Below are positions 20,346 to 32,373 of a stretch of DNA of 64,000 nucleotides, piece by piece. The translations under genes were made by a program, and so were the position numbers. How positions within the stretch are numbered: the first letter of the stretch is position 1; each line of letters opens with the position of its first letter. Source of the stretch: Xylona heveae TC161. Its lineage: Eukaryota; Ascomycota; Xylonomycetes; Xylonales; Xylonaceae. The notes under the pieces were generated by a model. That model made no database searches. It was not told the origin of the DNA and saw only the letters and a list, made by a program, of their open reading frames with translations. The stretch spans positions 2,299,726 through 2,363,725 of the forward strand of contig NW_017264193.1 in the NCBI RefSeq assembly GCF_001619985.1, written 5' to 3'.

Positions 20346-23300
20346 CCTGGCCGACTAGTTATGCAAAGAGAAGAGGAACACCGGGTCCTTGGGAACGACC
20401 GGCGGAACGCCTGCAGGCTAGGGCGACAAGGGTGGAAGAGAAAAAAGAAATAGAGCTGTAGCGGTTGCGTGATAATGTAGTGAAATTCCTTTCCAATTGA
20501 TCCAGGCGATAGCGCGGATACAGAATGAGAAATGAATAAAGAAAAATATTGATATGAACGCCTTTGCGTGGTTGGCTTTGGACACGCCTTAGTGTTCGCG
20601 TCTCGTAGACAAAAACGCTCCACACGCGAAACGCGTCAATCACGTGACACTCTGCATTGAGATTAAATTGCCTTTTCCCCTTTGAGTCTGCCCATCTCAC
20701 GGAACAACACTTGTTCTGAGCGTTGGAGACGAAGGGTCTGTGGCTCAGCTGGCTCAGCTCAAACCATTTCGTTTCTTATTAGACTCATTTGTTCGATTAG
20801 CAAGATTCCATGACGACAAGTCCATGAGATTAGTGAGCGTGGCGTGGCTTTTCACATGGCTTTCATTATGTCCGAGCATGGTTGCTAGCGAGTGAGTGGA
20901 GCCCGGGATTGCATCGTTTGATCGGGTTCTTCTCCCGGGAGCCCAATCGGGGGAAATGTGGATGCGGAATATTCATACTGGGCGTAATATTCAAACTGCA
21001 ATGGGAGATCGAGATCAAATCCATGCCATTCCATCATGCCGATCATCGTAACCGTTAACGGCAAAGGTTTCTAATAGCCTGCTGCACCATGGGGGGGGCG
21101 AATAGTGTAATGATCCCTGGACCCTCCTTCATCTTCTATTGGAACCCAGGGTCTAGAATTGCAAAAGCCTATCGGGTCAACTATCGGCTCCATTTCTTTT
21201 TTTTCTCTCTCTCCCTCCATTAGTTACCTACTAGATGGAATAAAATTTCGCATCCTTTTGCCCATCCGTGTTTGAGTGGATTCACGGGAAAGGCACTGAT
21301 TTTCTCACTAACAATTTCCGTTGAATGAAAAATTTCCCATCCATTTGTCATTTAATTAGGGAGGTTACATTTCACAGGTTTGGGTAAAAGGGCCGAGGAC
21401 TGTTGATGCGGGTTTTCAGATCGGAAAATAATAGTGTGCCGGTTAGAAACGTGACAGGGTCAGCGAGTTGACGTCAGTTGGGCCGTCCTGACAACCACTC
21501 ATCCCCCGGCAGGGTCAACGTAAGGCGTGCAGTACCAGAGCTCTTTGAGAGGGGTGATGACGCCTGAAGTTCGGCTCAGGGAGTCGGAATTTTCGGCAAT
21601 CTGTCAAAACAATCCTTTTTTCGGTGATAACTCGCTGAGCGAGCAGCTTTGACGCGTGCTCATTTTCTGTACCTCTGTACAGTAACCAGCAATGTTTATC
21701 CAGATTGGCGATGCAGGGCTGCTTGGCTTGCACGCGGAGGAATGACCGCACCAATAAGTGGAATTACAGGACATAAACAGAACTGTTTCAAACTTGGCAG
21801 CGCCAAAAGATCAAAGACCCTGTAGATCGGATGTGGTGTAAACTTTCCCTTGTACACCGTAGTTACTGCTAAGTTGGCCGAAGCTGCCTCAGCCACGTCC
21901 CCCTCGGTCGCAAGACTCTGGTCAATCTAAGAGTTACCCCCCTCGCCCCTCTTCGGTTAGAAAGGCAATTGAATAGGGGACGTGAGGCGCAAGAGGAGGG
22001 GGGAACGCTCTTGGTGAAAGGGGAAAGAAGGTTGGCTCGTCTGGGTGGGTGTGTGTGTACGTGTTGTGTGGATGGAATGCGGGCAGAGCCACTTGACTTG
22101 TGAACAAGGGAAAAAAAAAAAACTGGGATCTACAGTTCTGGCGTGGTACAGTCAGACCAAAAGAGACGTGAACGGTACCTCTATCGGTACGTGTCCCGGT
22201 ACAGAGGAATCAGGCGGAGGTGGCTTGATCAAGCATACCTTATGCAGCCACGGGAACCTCTCCACAAGTATCATTCCGAGTTGCCCCAAGGTTCTTTTCC
22301 CTAGAAATCTACCTCGTGATCCGTAGAATTCAGCACTGTAAGTCCCTGTACCGCAGTACTTTGGTCGGATGGAACGAGCCATGGCACCACTTGGCCTGAA
22401 GTACCGTGGGCGACCGGAAGAGGCAATGCAAACGAAGGACCGATCGTCCGCCAAACGCCGATCTAAACACAAAATGCTGGTCTACCTGGTCTCCACTCGA
22501 CGCTTATAAAACTGGGGCGCAGCAGAGTCACCGCTACCAAGACCCGCTATGATGCTATCGGCATCTACCATTGTACTCTACCGTTCTTTTTTCCTCGTTC
22601 GCCCCCCCGCAGGCCAAAAATCAACATGCCTTTTTCCCCAATGAGCGTTGGTCATCTGGGCACTTTTCTACCAGTATCTGGTTATTCCCGCTTCTACTGC
22701 CATTTTTTTTTTCGCATTCGGGAGGGGGTTCCATTCTGGACTTTACCATTGTCCTCTCGACCAATCAGTAAGCCTAAACTTCCCTCTCTCCCACTTCTGC
22801 CTTCTGCCGCGAACGGGCCCTTTTGGAGGGGGATCTTGTTTGGACCCGGTATAGTCGTATCAAACTCGGCCTAAACAACCCAAAGTTCGAACTTGGGGCT
22901 TACAGTACACGCAGCACCTTCCCTAAGCCTATTATAATAATCTGAGATGATTTGATCCGGGTACTTGCTACTCTGTTTGATACCTTAGTTCCCTCGTTCT
23001 TGTTAGTCACGTAGTCTGCGTTTTTCTTACTGGCACGGCCACAACCATAAACCCCCCCCGAGGGGACAAAAGCTTCCTGCCACCCCACCGAGCCCCATCT
23101 GCTTGGCCCTTAACTATGGTGCTGCTCTGTGATGCCCCAATTGGATGGATATCGTGGCCCGGAGCTAATATCCGCCTTTCTTCACTTTTCCATCTCCTGC
23201 TCTAATTCCCTTTGCCCTTCGAACCTTTCCCCCACGGATCAGACGGTCCGAAACTGATCCCCCAAAACACTCCCGAGCCGCCCTCCTCTCCCTCACATAC

Positions 23301-23635
23301 CTCCTCCCCCTCTCCCTCATTTAACTATCGCCGCCTTCGCAACCATCCAGACTTGCTCTCACTTTTGGCTCCCGAGTATACTTGGTCACCTTGTCCATCA
23401 ATTTACCTGAGCGTGATCCTCGAGAGCATTAATTCTTGCTGCACTTCACATTGACACGGCATCACTGTTTGTCTCTGCGTTCCCAAGTTCACCGAGCTAT
23501 ATACCTCAAGCATAATCATCGTCAAATTGCATCTTTGTTCCTCATCTTTCGTCGAAAGACAGCAAAGATAGCTTGACGTAGCATTACTTTGCTCGCATTT
23601 GATATTTTTTTCGTTGCCAAATAGCCACCAGCAAC
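20346..23635. other. Long divergent intergenic region RPA3 / atfB
   Basis: 3.3 kb with no supported gene. Because it lies immediately upstream of atfB it probably contains an extended promoter and a long 5' leader. A palindromic CRE is at 21469, and a strongly CT-rich stretch typical of fungal transcription-start regions runs about 23160-23350. Short frames in it lack coding character. Confidence 0.55.
21469..21476. promoter_or_regulatory. CRE palindrome TGACGTCA upstream of atfB
   Basis: A perfect ATF/CREB site about 2.16 kb upstream of the atfB start codon and 1.1 kb from the RPA3 start. AtfB-type factors bind this motif, so autoregulation is possible but is an inference. Confidence 0.45.
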
Positions 23636-24988
23636 ATGGCTGGTGTTGTGCAAGGCTACTTGCCACCAACCCTCTCCGACACCCTCCCCACGCCGGGATT
23701 CTTCACGGCGGCTCTGGCTGACTCTGAAGACCAAAATGTCTTTGATGCTGCTTTTAGGAGTGGAGCTGCCAATACCGACAAAGAGCAAGAATTCGCTCGG
23801 ACGCAAATGAACCCTGCTTCGTCCTTTATGCGTCTAAACGGCAACGAAGCCGCCCCGTCTCCGCAATCCATTGATCCTCAAGCCTCGCTTCAAAACGACT
23901 TTTTCTCGTCGGTTCTCTGGGACGGCGCGTCATTAGACAAGACACAACCACAATCTGAGAAGCAGTTTCAGGCGGCACTTGGTGGGCGAGGATTAACACC
24001 GCCGTCGTCTTTGGACCACTCACCAGATGAGTGGTCCTTTGACGGATTATCTGCGCCGGGGCCCCTCAACTTAAAACCACTACCTCTCGAAGACGCACAA
24101 CAACAGCAACCACAGCGCCCGACGTCAACCAGCCGTTTTGGCCAAGTTACACCACCCGAGGAAGCTTCGCCTGTCCTTGGTCCTCCTCAACCCACATTTC
24201 AAGATGAAGTCACCGAAGCCAATGGCTCTGGCCCCAAGTCTCCCCAGGAAGCAGAAGCTGCCAGTAAGATGGCCGCTCCAAAGAGAAAGAGGACCAAGCA
24301 GACAAACCCGTCCGCCAATGCTGGCGAGGAGGCTTCACCGAAGCGCCGTCGCAAGCAAAGTACAAATGTCAAGTCGGAGCCGACAGAGGAGGAGAAGCAG
24401 TTGATGATGGCCGCAATGTCCAAGGAACATCCTGGGGAAGATCCCAAGCGAAGCCGGTTTCTGGAACGAAATCGTTTAGCCGCGAGCAAGTGCCGGCAGA
24501 AGAAGAAGGAGTGGACAAGCAACCTAGAGACACGCGCTCGTGATCTGCAGAATGAGAAGAATCAGCTTGCTCTCATGTGCGGTTCGCTGCGAGAAGAAGT
24601 GCTGTATCTCAAGGGTGAGCTCTTGAAACACAGTAGCTGCGGTTGCGCTTCCATTCGAGACTATCTCAATCGTGAGGTCAGCAACCTTTCTCGGTCCAAG
24701 GACGCTGGGTATTCTCCCTTTGGCCCGGGTCGAGCAGCCTCTCTTGATATAGGTCGGTCCGGCAGCAACCCAAGCTTTGAGGAGATGGTGGCAAGGCGAA
24801 TCAGTCTGCCTGTCGGCTTTGCTTCTGGTGTTCCCGGACAAGACCTCGCAGCATCACCCGCAATGTCTGCTCTCCCATCGGTCATTTCTGACGGAGGAGA
24901 GGCTTCGTCGCAAGCAGGCTCTTCAGCTCAGTCTCCTGCCCAATCAGAGACTCTCCCTACCACTGAAGATTTTGCGGCATCGCTGTGA
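23636..24988 (+). CDS. atfB: bZIP transcription factor, AtfB type
   Basis: One exon of about 450 residues. The basic region starts near residue 272 and contains FLERNRLAASKCRQKKKEW, the ATF/CREB signature with the NxxAAxxCR core. A leucine zipper follows to about residue 330 (LETRARDLQNEKNQLAL, then EEVLYLKGELLKH), ending in a CGC segment. The sequence is closest to my memory of Aspergillus AtfB, a regulator of spore stress resistance and secondary metabolism, rather than AtfA. The N-terminal half is Ser/Pro/Gln-rich with a likely activation region. A basic stretch (PKRKRTK, KRRRKQ) around residues 215-245 is a probable nuclear signal. No N-terminal Aft1-type domains are obvious. The unusually long upstream region suggests complex regulation. 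Confidence 0.82.
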   Translation: MAGVVQGYLPPTLSDTLPTPGFFTAALADSEDQNVFDAAFRSGAANTDKEQEFARTQMNPASSFMRLNGNEAAPSPQSIDPQASLQNDFFSSVLWDGASLDKTQPQSEKQFQAALGGRGLTPPSSLDHSPDEWSFDGLSAPGPLNLKPLPLEDAQQQQPQRPTSTSRFGQVTPPEEASPVLGPPQPTFQDEVTEANGSGPKSPQEAEAASKMAAPKRKRTKQTNPSANAGEEASPKRRRKQSTNVKSEPTEEEKQLMMAAMSKEHPGEDPKRSRFLERNRLAASKCRQKKKEWTSNLETRARDLQNEKNQLALMCGSLREEVLYLKGELLKHSSCGCASIRDYLNREVSNLSRSKDAGYSPFGPGRAASLDIGRSGSNPSFEEMVARRISLPVGFASGVPGQDLAASPAMSALPSVISDGGEASSQAGSSAQSPAQSETLPTTEDFAASL

Positions 24989-27045
24989 ATTGGGCTTTTA
25001 CATTTTCTTACGTTTTTAATTTGAAAACGATCCATGATATCGTTTCTTTAATACTTTTCTTTTCCCACTTCGATTACCATTCGGTTTTTCTGCGGTGTTT
25101 TGCGGCGCCACCAGTGGAAATGAGGAGGAAACAAAAATTTGGCGCCATTCGAGCAGCTTTTTGGTATTGATACTGGACTGTTGGTCCTCTGCTGCCTTTT
25201 TTTTTCCATTATTCTTTTTTTTTTTTTTTTCCCCATGTTACGCCCGGCAGATGAAGCAACGAAGGAAACGACAGGGTATATTGGCAGGCGTGGTATCTCT
25301 TTTCTTTTTCCTTTTTTTCTTTATTTACCCTTTTTATCTGAGGGAGGTCTTTGGGCGTTTTACTGCGGCTTGTCAATATGGGGTTTTTCGGTAACATTCT
25401 TTTCTCGTTCTTCCCGGGCATGGTTTACGTTGAATTGGGATGATTATTCCGTGGCGTGGAAAAGGGGGATTTATCATGTCCAAAATTTCTTTTGTTCTTT
25501 GGACTCAGCAGCAACAGCAGCAGCGGGGAAGTGTTCTAGCTGCTTGCAAACAAATCACACGGTGTGTTGGCTCCATCGCTCATTATCACTTTTTTTAAGA
25601 GTCTTTTTGAGCTTTGTTAGCTTGATACTTGATACCACTTATATCTTAAATAATACAATTGCAAAAAAAAACTTTGCCAAAACCACACACTCTCCGTACT
25701 TACCTTTGGTATCTAAGGTATCTAGCTCCGTTCTTTAGTTACAGTTTTTGTGTCGTCGAGTTCAAGCCGTGGGAAGCCGCGTTTAGCCAGCGCAGTAGCT
25801 AATCATGCAGTTATGCAAATGGTCATGTGTTTATGCAACTATTTATGCAACTATTTATGCAATTATGCAATTATGCAATTATGCAAGATTCCAATTGAAC
25901 CTCGCACGTGATTTGTATGGGCTTAGGTGCTTTGTACTTCCTCTAACTTAAGGTACTTTTCCGATTGGCAACTGACTCTTTGGATTGCATAGGAAAGAAA
26001 GAAAAAAAATGTTAAAAATTCCAAGTATTTCACCGGCCCCTAGTTGTGTTGGAAAATCTGTCTTGAAGTGCAGAGACTGTACGACTAACGTAGGACGTAG
26101 GACGTGGGACAAACTAAATGTAGAACGGGGGGCAGCAGGACAAGAAACAACAAACAACGGAAAACGGACAACGTACAACAAAAAAAAAAATCCGGATTAC
26201 GAATAACGGCATTGATTTGGACCAGATGATTTTCATAGAATGTCATAGATATTTCTGATATGGTATTGATTGTAATTCTACTCCCCTAGTAGGAATAGGA
26301 TCGAAAAATTTAAAAAAGTGTCATGTGTTAGACGGAAAGAGGACAAGTAAGTTGAGCCTCAAAGGTATGAACAAAAGGGTACATCCTATTCGACATGGCC
26401 CAGAGGGGCTTTTCGTCGTCGTATGAATCAAGAGAGGGGTAAAAAAAAATTGAAATGGGGGATATAAAAGAAATTGGGGTTGAGAAAAAAGTATCAACGC
26501 TCGTGTCATCTCTATCAAAGAAAAAAAAATGAAGAATTTTTGGAAAATTGCAGTAACATGTAGAAGGTGAGTAAACAGGAAAAAAGGTATCGATGCAATA
26601 AGTGACGGTCGTGCGAAAAAGATCAATAACCATCAAGAGAGTCTGTGGGAGTAACAAAGCCCACAGATGATGCAATCTGCCATGGCTGTGGCCACAAATG
26701 CGCAAAAGGATGCAGCAGGCAGACAAAGGAATTTCTCCAACCTTTCATAACGCCATCGCTAGTAGTGCATAATAAATCAAGATTTGATGAGGGTAAAAAG
26801 AAGATGCGCAAGGAAGAATTCGGTGGGGGTTTTGCCAGGTAGATAATGGCTCGGCAAGCGGCTTGCCGATTCTCGTGGTAGTAATGAGGCCGAATAATTT
26901 TGAGGAAAAAGATTCTTTTTTGGACAATGTCGTAGTGGCCGGAAGCCGAAAAGGAAGTAGAATGGAGAAAGATGTTGAAGTTTGGTAGAGGAAAAAGGAA
27001 AAAGAGTACCAAGACAAGGAGATCAGCGGGCGCAATAGACTTGAA
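24989..27045. other. AT-rich intergenic region between atfB and the GATA gene
   Basis: 2.06 kb between two convergent genes, holding both 3' UTRs. It is T-rich at 25190-25330 and has a TTATGCAA repeat cluster at 25811-25886. Open frames here are a by-product of low complexity. Confidence 0.6.
25811..25886 (+). repeat. TTATGCAA repeat cluster (seven copies)
   Basis: TTATGCAA occurs at 25811, 25831, 25843, 25855, 25863, 25871 and 25879. The last copies are spaced 12, 12, 8, 8 and 8 bp. It lies about 0.8 kb downstream of atfB. Confidence 0.85.
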
Positions 27046-30000
27046 TCAGGCCGGCACCTGACGCTCGCCACCAGCGACTTCGTCGATAAGAGCGGTAAAA
27101 TCGGCGCCAAGAGCTGGCTGGCGATGCTCAGACGAAGGTACATGTGCAAGAGACAACTTGTTAGGCCCCTGATCCTGCGTCAATCCCCGCTCGCTGCTGC
27201 CTTCAACTCCGCTGCCGCCTTCGAGGAAAGAGTCAATATCCATTGCCGATGGACTACCCGGCAGATTATAGTCGCTCCAGAGCTGCACCGTATTCGCGGA
27301 TTCATCCTCATGCAAGAAGAAAGCTGGCGGAGAGCTTGGCATATGGATATCTGTAGAGAGCATGTCTTGCGCATCAAACGAAAAATTGTCAAATCTTCTA
27401 TTAGGAGAAGCATTCTCGAGTGGAGGAAGAAGACCCTGAAAATCTAAGCCACGTCCCGGGGAAAAGTTTGCTTCGGAAAGCAGCTGATTGAGTTGACGCG
27501 TAAACGGCGTCATCTCTGTCAAGCTTAGCTCGCCAGTCTTGGAAGGTGAACGTGCCGGAGTCTTTGGTTGTAGCGGGAGATCTAGCATGCCAGGAGAATA
27601 AGAACTCTTGGATCTCGCAGATCCACTGGGGGTTTTGAGAAGCTTCTCAACAAGGTGGTTGCTGGGTGGAGGCGTGCTTGCGCGTAACGGAGCAATGTGA
27701 CCCTCCAGAACAGCACCGTCTTCCTTGGGCGGGTAGTTCTCCTTGTTGTTAGGGTCCATGAGAGTTGGCTCTGTTGGTAAAATAACCGGCTGAGCAATGA
27801 TATTCGGAAGCGACTTGTCTTGCAGAACTTTAACCTCTCCTTGTTTGCGAGGAGATTGAAATAGAGTTCGTCGGGTTGGCTTGGGCGTCAAGTCATCCAG
27901 CTCAATAGGGCTCTGGCGCGATCCGAGGAATCCTGCAGGGCTTGACTGAATAGCTCGCTGAAGGGCCACCACAGCCGCATCTTCAGACATTTTGCTCCGT
28001 TCCAGGCTTGTCGATGTCTGAATCTGCATGCTCGAGGACCTGGGTCTTTTCGCAGGCGGGAATTTGAGTTCATCCTCTGCCTCATCCCGCTGGATTTCTT
28101 CCTGGGAGTCAGCCGCTGGCGTACCCTCAGCGGCGGTTGTTAAGGCTTGATTATCAGCTTGTGTAGGAGCGTCTGATGCTGCTGGAGTCGATCCCTTGGG
28201 CTTCCTCTTCTTCGGCGGCCTCTTCTTCTTCTCACCAGGATCCTTCTTTGGTTTCGCCCAAACAGATTGAGGCCGCATGCATTTGGTTTTCGTCATCCAA
28301 AGTCCGCAAGCTAGATGCCGGTCAGTGCCTTCACCTTCTAACAACGTAACGCAAAATACTGAGAGATCAACAACGCCAAACTTACGATTGCAGAGAAGAA
28401 TCTCCGTAAAACCGGAATCTTCCTCCAAGAGAGACTTTTTGATGATTCTGTATAAGATGGTCTTCCCATTGCCGTCGCGCTGCAATGCTTCGCACGCAAG
28501 CACGCCACCATCTTCCTCGGACAGCTTGATGTGATCGGGAGACCCATCATATACCTTTGTCCAGGCTTTACGCCAGGTCGGTGTTTCAATCTCCCCACAG
28601 TTCTCGCAATACGGTGGCATCTCTCCAGCTGCAATAGAAGTTGCCAGTCGATCTTGAATCGCCTTCTTCCGCTTCGCGCCCGATCCGCTCCGCTGCTTGG
28701 CAATTTCTGCTTGTTCAATAGATGTCATAGGAGTGGGCGCGTCCGAAGCAGGATACTGGACCAATGGCGCCGCCCAGGTTTGCGAGCGCTGAAGACTGCT
28801 TGGTGGAGGCTGGACAGGATCACTGGCCGCCACCAATGGAAACTGTAGAGATCCGGTGGAGGCAGTTCGATTCATGGTGTGAGATGCTTGGGGTGGCAAC
28901 GAAGGCGACAACGATCGCTCGGTTGACGCGACTTTGGGCAAAATAGGTTGCGGTTTAGGTCTGATGCTGTTAGCAGGCTTCGGGCGATGCGGCCCTGACG
29001 CGTTGTCCTCCGATTGAGCGGGGGAATCACTCAGCATAGCCGACTGCGCGCGAATTGCTCGTTTCCTTTGCGTGTCAAAGGTTCGAGGAAGCATCTTTTT
29101 GGGCAAAAGTTCGGGCGGCCCAGGATTAACCTCACGAATTTCAAATCCGCTGTTGGGTTGAGGGAAGGTAGTCGCAGCCATTGCAGCTGCCGCTGTCGGT
29201 CCTGCTGATTTGCCTCGATACTTGCCATACTCATTCTCATCGTCATGAGGTGGCCGGATATCATCCCCCCGGTCCTCAAACAGATCGTCAATAGGACCAC
29301 TCATGAAACCAGAATCAAAGTCTGATCGCAGATTCGGCAAGGCAGGGCTTGATGGCACAGGTGATATGGCCTGCATGAGCGGAGGCGAGGAAGCGATGTT
29401 GCTTGGAGTCGGTGCTGAGCTCCCACTGGGACCATCTTCAGGCGAGAACGCTGGAGACCCAACAGCGTTATGAGAAAAGTCTTGTGACGCGTAAGGTGAT
29501 TGGTATGTTGAGCCATCATCAATCGATTCGCGTCGAAGACGGCTTGGCGGAGCAGTCTCCCGACGAGTGGGCACATCACCGCTCATGAAGGGACGAGGGG
29601 TGGGGGCGCGAGGCACTCCCTCAGAAGGTGTTTGGTCAGAAAGCCCAGGACGTTTTGGCACCGGCCGGTAAACGCGAATGGAAGCTGCAGTGCTCGCCGC
29701 TACCCGGAGGGAGTCTGTGTTCGTTCCAAGCGAGGACTTTCCATGCCAGTCGGCCTTGGTCACACGCGCTCGTTTCTTCACGGGTCCTTCCTCCGTAACC
29801 GGAGCCTCACTAGCTTCTACAGCAGCCGCTGGTCTTCTCTGTCCAGCCATTGATGTGTTCGACGCCCTTGAAGATGGCCTTGAAGGCTTATCGATGTTCT
29901 GCTGCAAAGCGGCTGACGCCTGAAGGATCGGTGCGGGGGTAGCAGTCCGACTAGATGGGCTATTGGCATCCATTGTGGAAAAACTTCCAGTTCGCTCGTA

Positions 30001-30972
30001 TGGCCGCAGTTCAAAAGAATTCGGATAGTCGGCACCGGCATTTGATAACATTCCCTGATTCAGCAATTGCTGAACTATTTCCATTCCTGCCCCTTCCTTC
30101 TCCGCTGACGCTGAAATTTGACCTGCAAAGTCTGGTCGGCTGGCGAGTTGGGCAACTTGCGGATTCTCTTGGAGGAATTTGGTCCACGCGCTGGCATCAA
30201 AGCCTTGGGGTATGAGCTTGCTGAGTTCACGGTACTTCTCCATGCTGTTGAGATATTCGCTTTGAAGGCATGTCGGTACTGGCACCAACCGAAGCTTCAC
30301 CTCCAGTGTTTCCTGTATTCCGCTGGAAAACAGCCCGAGTATATTCTTGCAGACACGACCGGTGATCATAGTACGAGATTGATGAGCTGGCGCAGAAGGT
30401 GTGGATGAAGCTGAAGCGAGAACCCATGATAGCATCCCTTGACCAACCAGAGGCGTTTCATATTCGGAGTAGTCGTAAGCGTATACTGTGTAATCTTGAC
30501 CAAGTTTTGCCACAAGTTCTGGACTAAGTGAGGGCAAAAAAGATTAGCGCTGCTGTTGCCTTGGGACAGGGAAAGCTCTCGTGTGGCGAACGCGAAAAGC
30601 TGAAGGAATAGTCTTACCTAGCGGCGACTATGGCTTGAATGCACGTTTTCAGCTCAATGACTCCAATCTGGGTTGTCTCGTCGAGGAATGCGGTCTGGAT
30701 ATTGAGAACATGGGGCCATCGTGCAAGGCAATTTGTTTTGTTCTGATCATCAAATGTGTAGAGCACCTTGACTATAGTCCAACGTTGCGCGTGAGAATCC
30801 TGGCGGTAGAAAATTCGTTGCTCGCACCGTGGAACCTACCTCTCATGGGACGGAGAGAAACACCCTCACAAACTGAATCAGCAGATCCGGTTGAGACCAT
30901 CCCAGAGCTCGAAAAAGAAGGGGGCGTCTGAGAGTCCATCGCGTTCATCGCGCTTGGCGCCGGCGAAGACAT
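27046..30972 (-). CDS. Ams2/Spt21-like GATA-type transcription factor
   Basis: Four exons (30972-30840, 30771-30618, 30523-28386, 28310-27046) give about 1229 residues. In fission yeast, Ams2 is a GATA protein controlling histone genes and centromeric CENP-A loading. The N-terminal Spt21/Ams2 domain (about residues 42-170) includes RVKVLYTFDDQNKTNCLARW and TQIGVIELKTCI, and continues to the CQSEYLNSMEKYREL-like region. The GATA finger near residues 735-815 has YCENC with TPTWR, and then CNPCGLWM after an unusually long insert of about 68 residues. The rest is Ser/Pro-rich with Lys/Arg clusters (KKKRPPKKRKPKG). Intron 3 (28311-28385) is 75 nt with no stop and splits the second cysteine pair. 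The start at 30972 gives MSSPAPSAMNAMD. Confidence 0.85.
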
Positions 30973-31658
30973 CACGTCCCCTCAGGACCAGACCGACAAC
31001 AGTCTAGAGGGTCTGAAGCCGTGATAGTTCAAGTGCGAGTCAAAGGCATGAATAAAAGAAATTGTATATGGCGAGCACGCGTAGACGATCGGGGATCAAA
31101 AGAGCTGATTTGTACCCGTGTGAGATGGCGTGTTGAGATGTTTTGCCAGGATCAGAATGGTGGGGAGCTGTTGTAGCCGATCGTGGGACTGATAAGGATA
31201 TACCAGGGGAAAATATTGAGAGTTGATTGTCAAAGTGAGTTCATGTGAGGGTAATTGTCAAAGAGAAAGAAGACTGAAAGCGAAGACAATTGGAGTTGAA
31301 GGTTGAGCTAGTAGTAGTATTGTATTAGTTTATAATAAGAGGAATGAATTCTTGAGACAAAGCGTGTAGCTTCGTGTGCCGTGTTCGTGGACCGTGTCCG
31401 TGTAGCTGCGCGTTACGCCATCGCCAAAGGGAAAGAGCCAGTCAGAGACGCGAGTGCCAAACGGGTAAACACCTGACCTGTCAGCCACACTAAGCTTCAA
31501 GCAGGATAGCGTGGCTTTTATTGAGTGGCGCACAAGTCTCCAGGACGATTTTCGCGCTAAACCAAGAATGGAACACAAGCACTTCACTTCTTCTAAACGC
31601 TGTGTGAGAGACTACAGCTATCATCAGTACGACGGTAGCCATCAACTTATATTCCACC
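30973..31658. other. Bidirectional promoter GATA factor / SmD2
   Basis: 686 bp between divergent starts. No gene or RNA is recognised. Confidence 0.55.
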
Positions 31659-32257
31659 ATGGCGGACGCAAAGATTCAGTATGTGACTCATTTTCTCGGA
31701 CAGCGCATTCTTTCTGGGTCTAAATGCTGACTTCTTATTTTCTCCCCGCAGAGAGCTGATAAGCAAGCCGCGCAACGAGCTCACGTACGTTTTACCCTTC
31801 TTGACCAGCCTCCCATCGTCCAGCAGGAGTAGCGCAACTTCCTATTCAATCATCTCGAGAATCACAGTTCTGACCCATATATTGAATAGGGAATACGAGA
31901 TTGCCCAGCTTGAGGAATATGAATTCACTTCCGGCCCGCTGTCGATCCTACAGACCGCGGTGCGTTCGCACACACAAGTTCTGATTTCCTGCCGAAACAA
32001 CCGCAAGCTTCTTGCCAGAGTAAAGGCCTTTGACCGACACTGCAATATGGTATTAGAAAATGTCAAGGAAATGTGGACGGAGACGCCAAGATTAGCGTCT
32101 GGGAAGAAGGGCCGACCGGTCAACAAGGACAGGTTTATCAGTAAAATGTGAGTGATGAGGCGTCTGACTTTGCACATTACAACAATAGGGTCGGGGCTAA
32201 TATTCACCACTCAGGTTCCTACGAGGCGATTCAGTTATTCTGGTCTTGTTGAGCTGA
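31659..32257 (+). CDS. SMD2: Small nuclear ribonucleoprotein Sm D2
   Basis: Four exons (31659-31678, 31752-31784, 31890-32147, 32215-32257) give 117 residues, the usual size. SmD2 is one of seven Sm proteins forming the ring on the Sm site of U1, U2, U4 and U5 snRNAs. The Sm1 motif region includes [13 protein letters not shown] and [29 protein letters not shown]. Sm2 ends in [11 protein letters not shown]. The two 5' exons are only 20 and 33 nt, and all three junctions split codons, so simple frame searching would miss the N-terminus [18 protein letters not shown]. Confidence 0.96.
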
Positions 32258-32373
32258 GCTTTGTGTGGCAGTCGGATTGGCCATAACAACGCTCAATGTA
32301 TCATATTGATGATTTGGAAAATGGGACGGCGTTCAATAAAAATTGAGAATATTTCATTGCTCTCATTACTATT

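Noticed and set aside
20734-20800. A-box-like TGGCTCAGCTGG followed by a TTCGATT loop
   Set aside because: The D stem cannot pair, the acceptor ends do not match, and no anticodon stem forms.
25139-25738. Hydrophobic 199-codon frame downstream of atfB
   Set aside because: Composed of T-rich low-complexity sequence, no family resemblance; better explained as 3' UTR.
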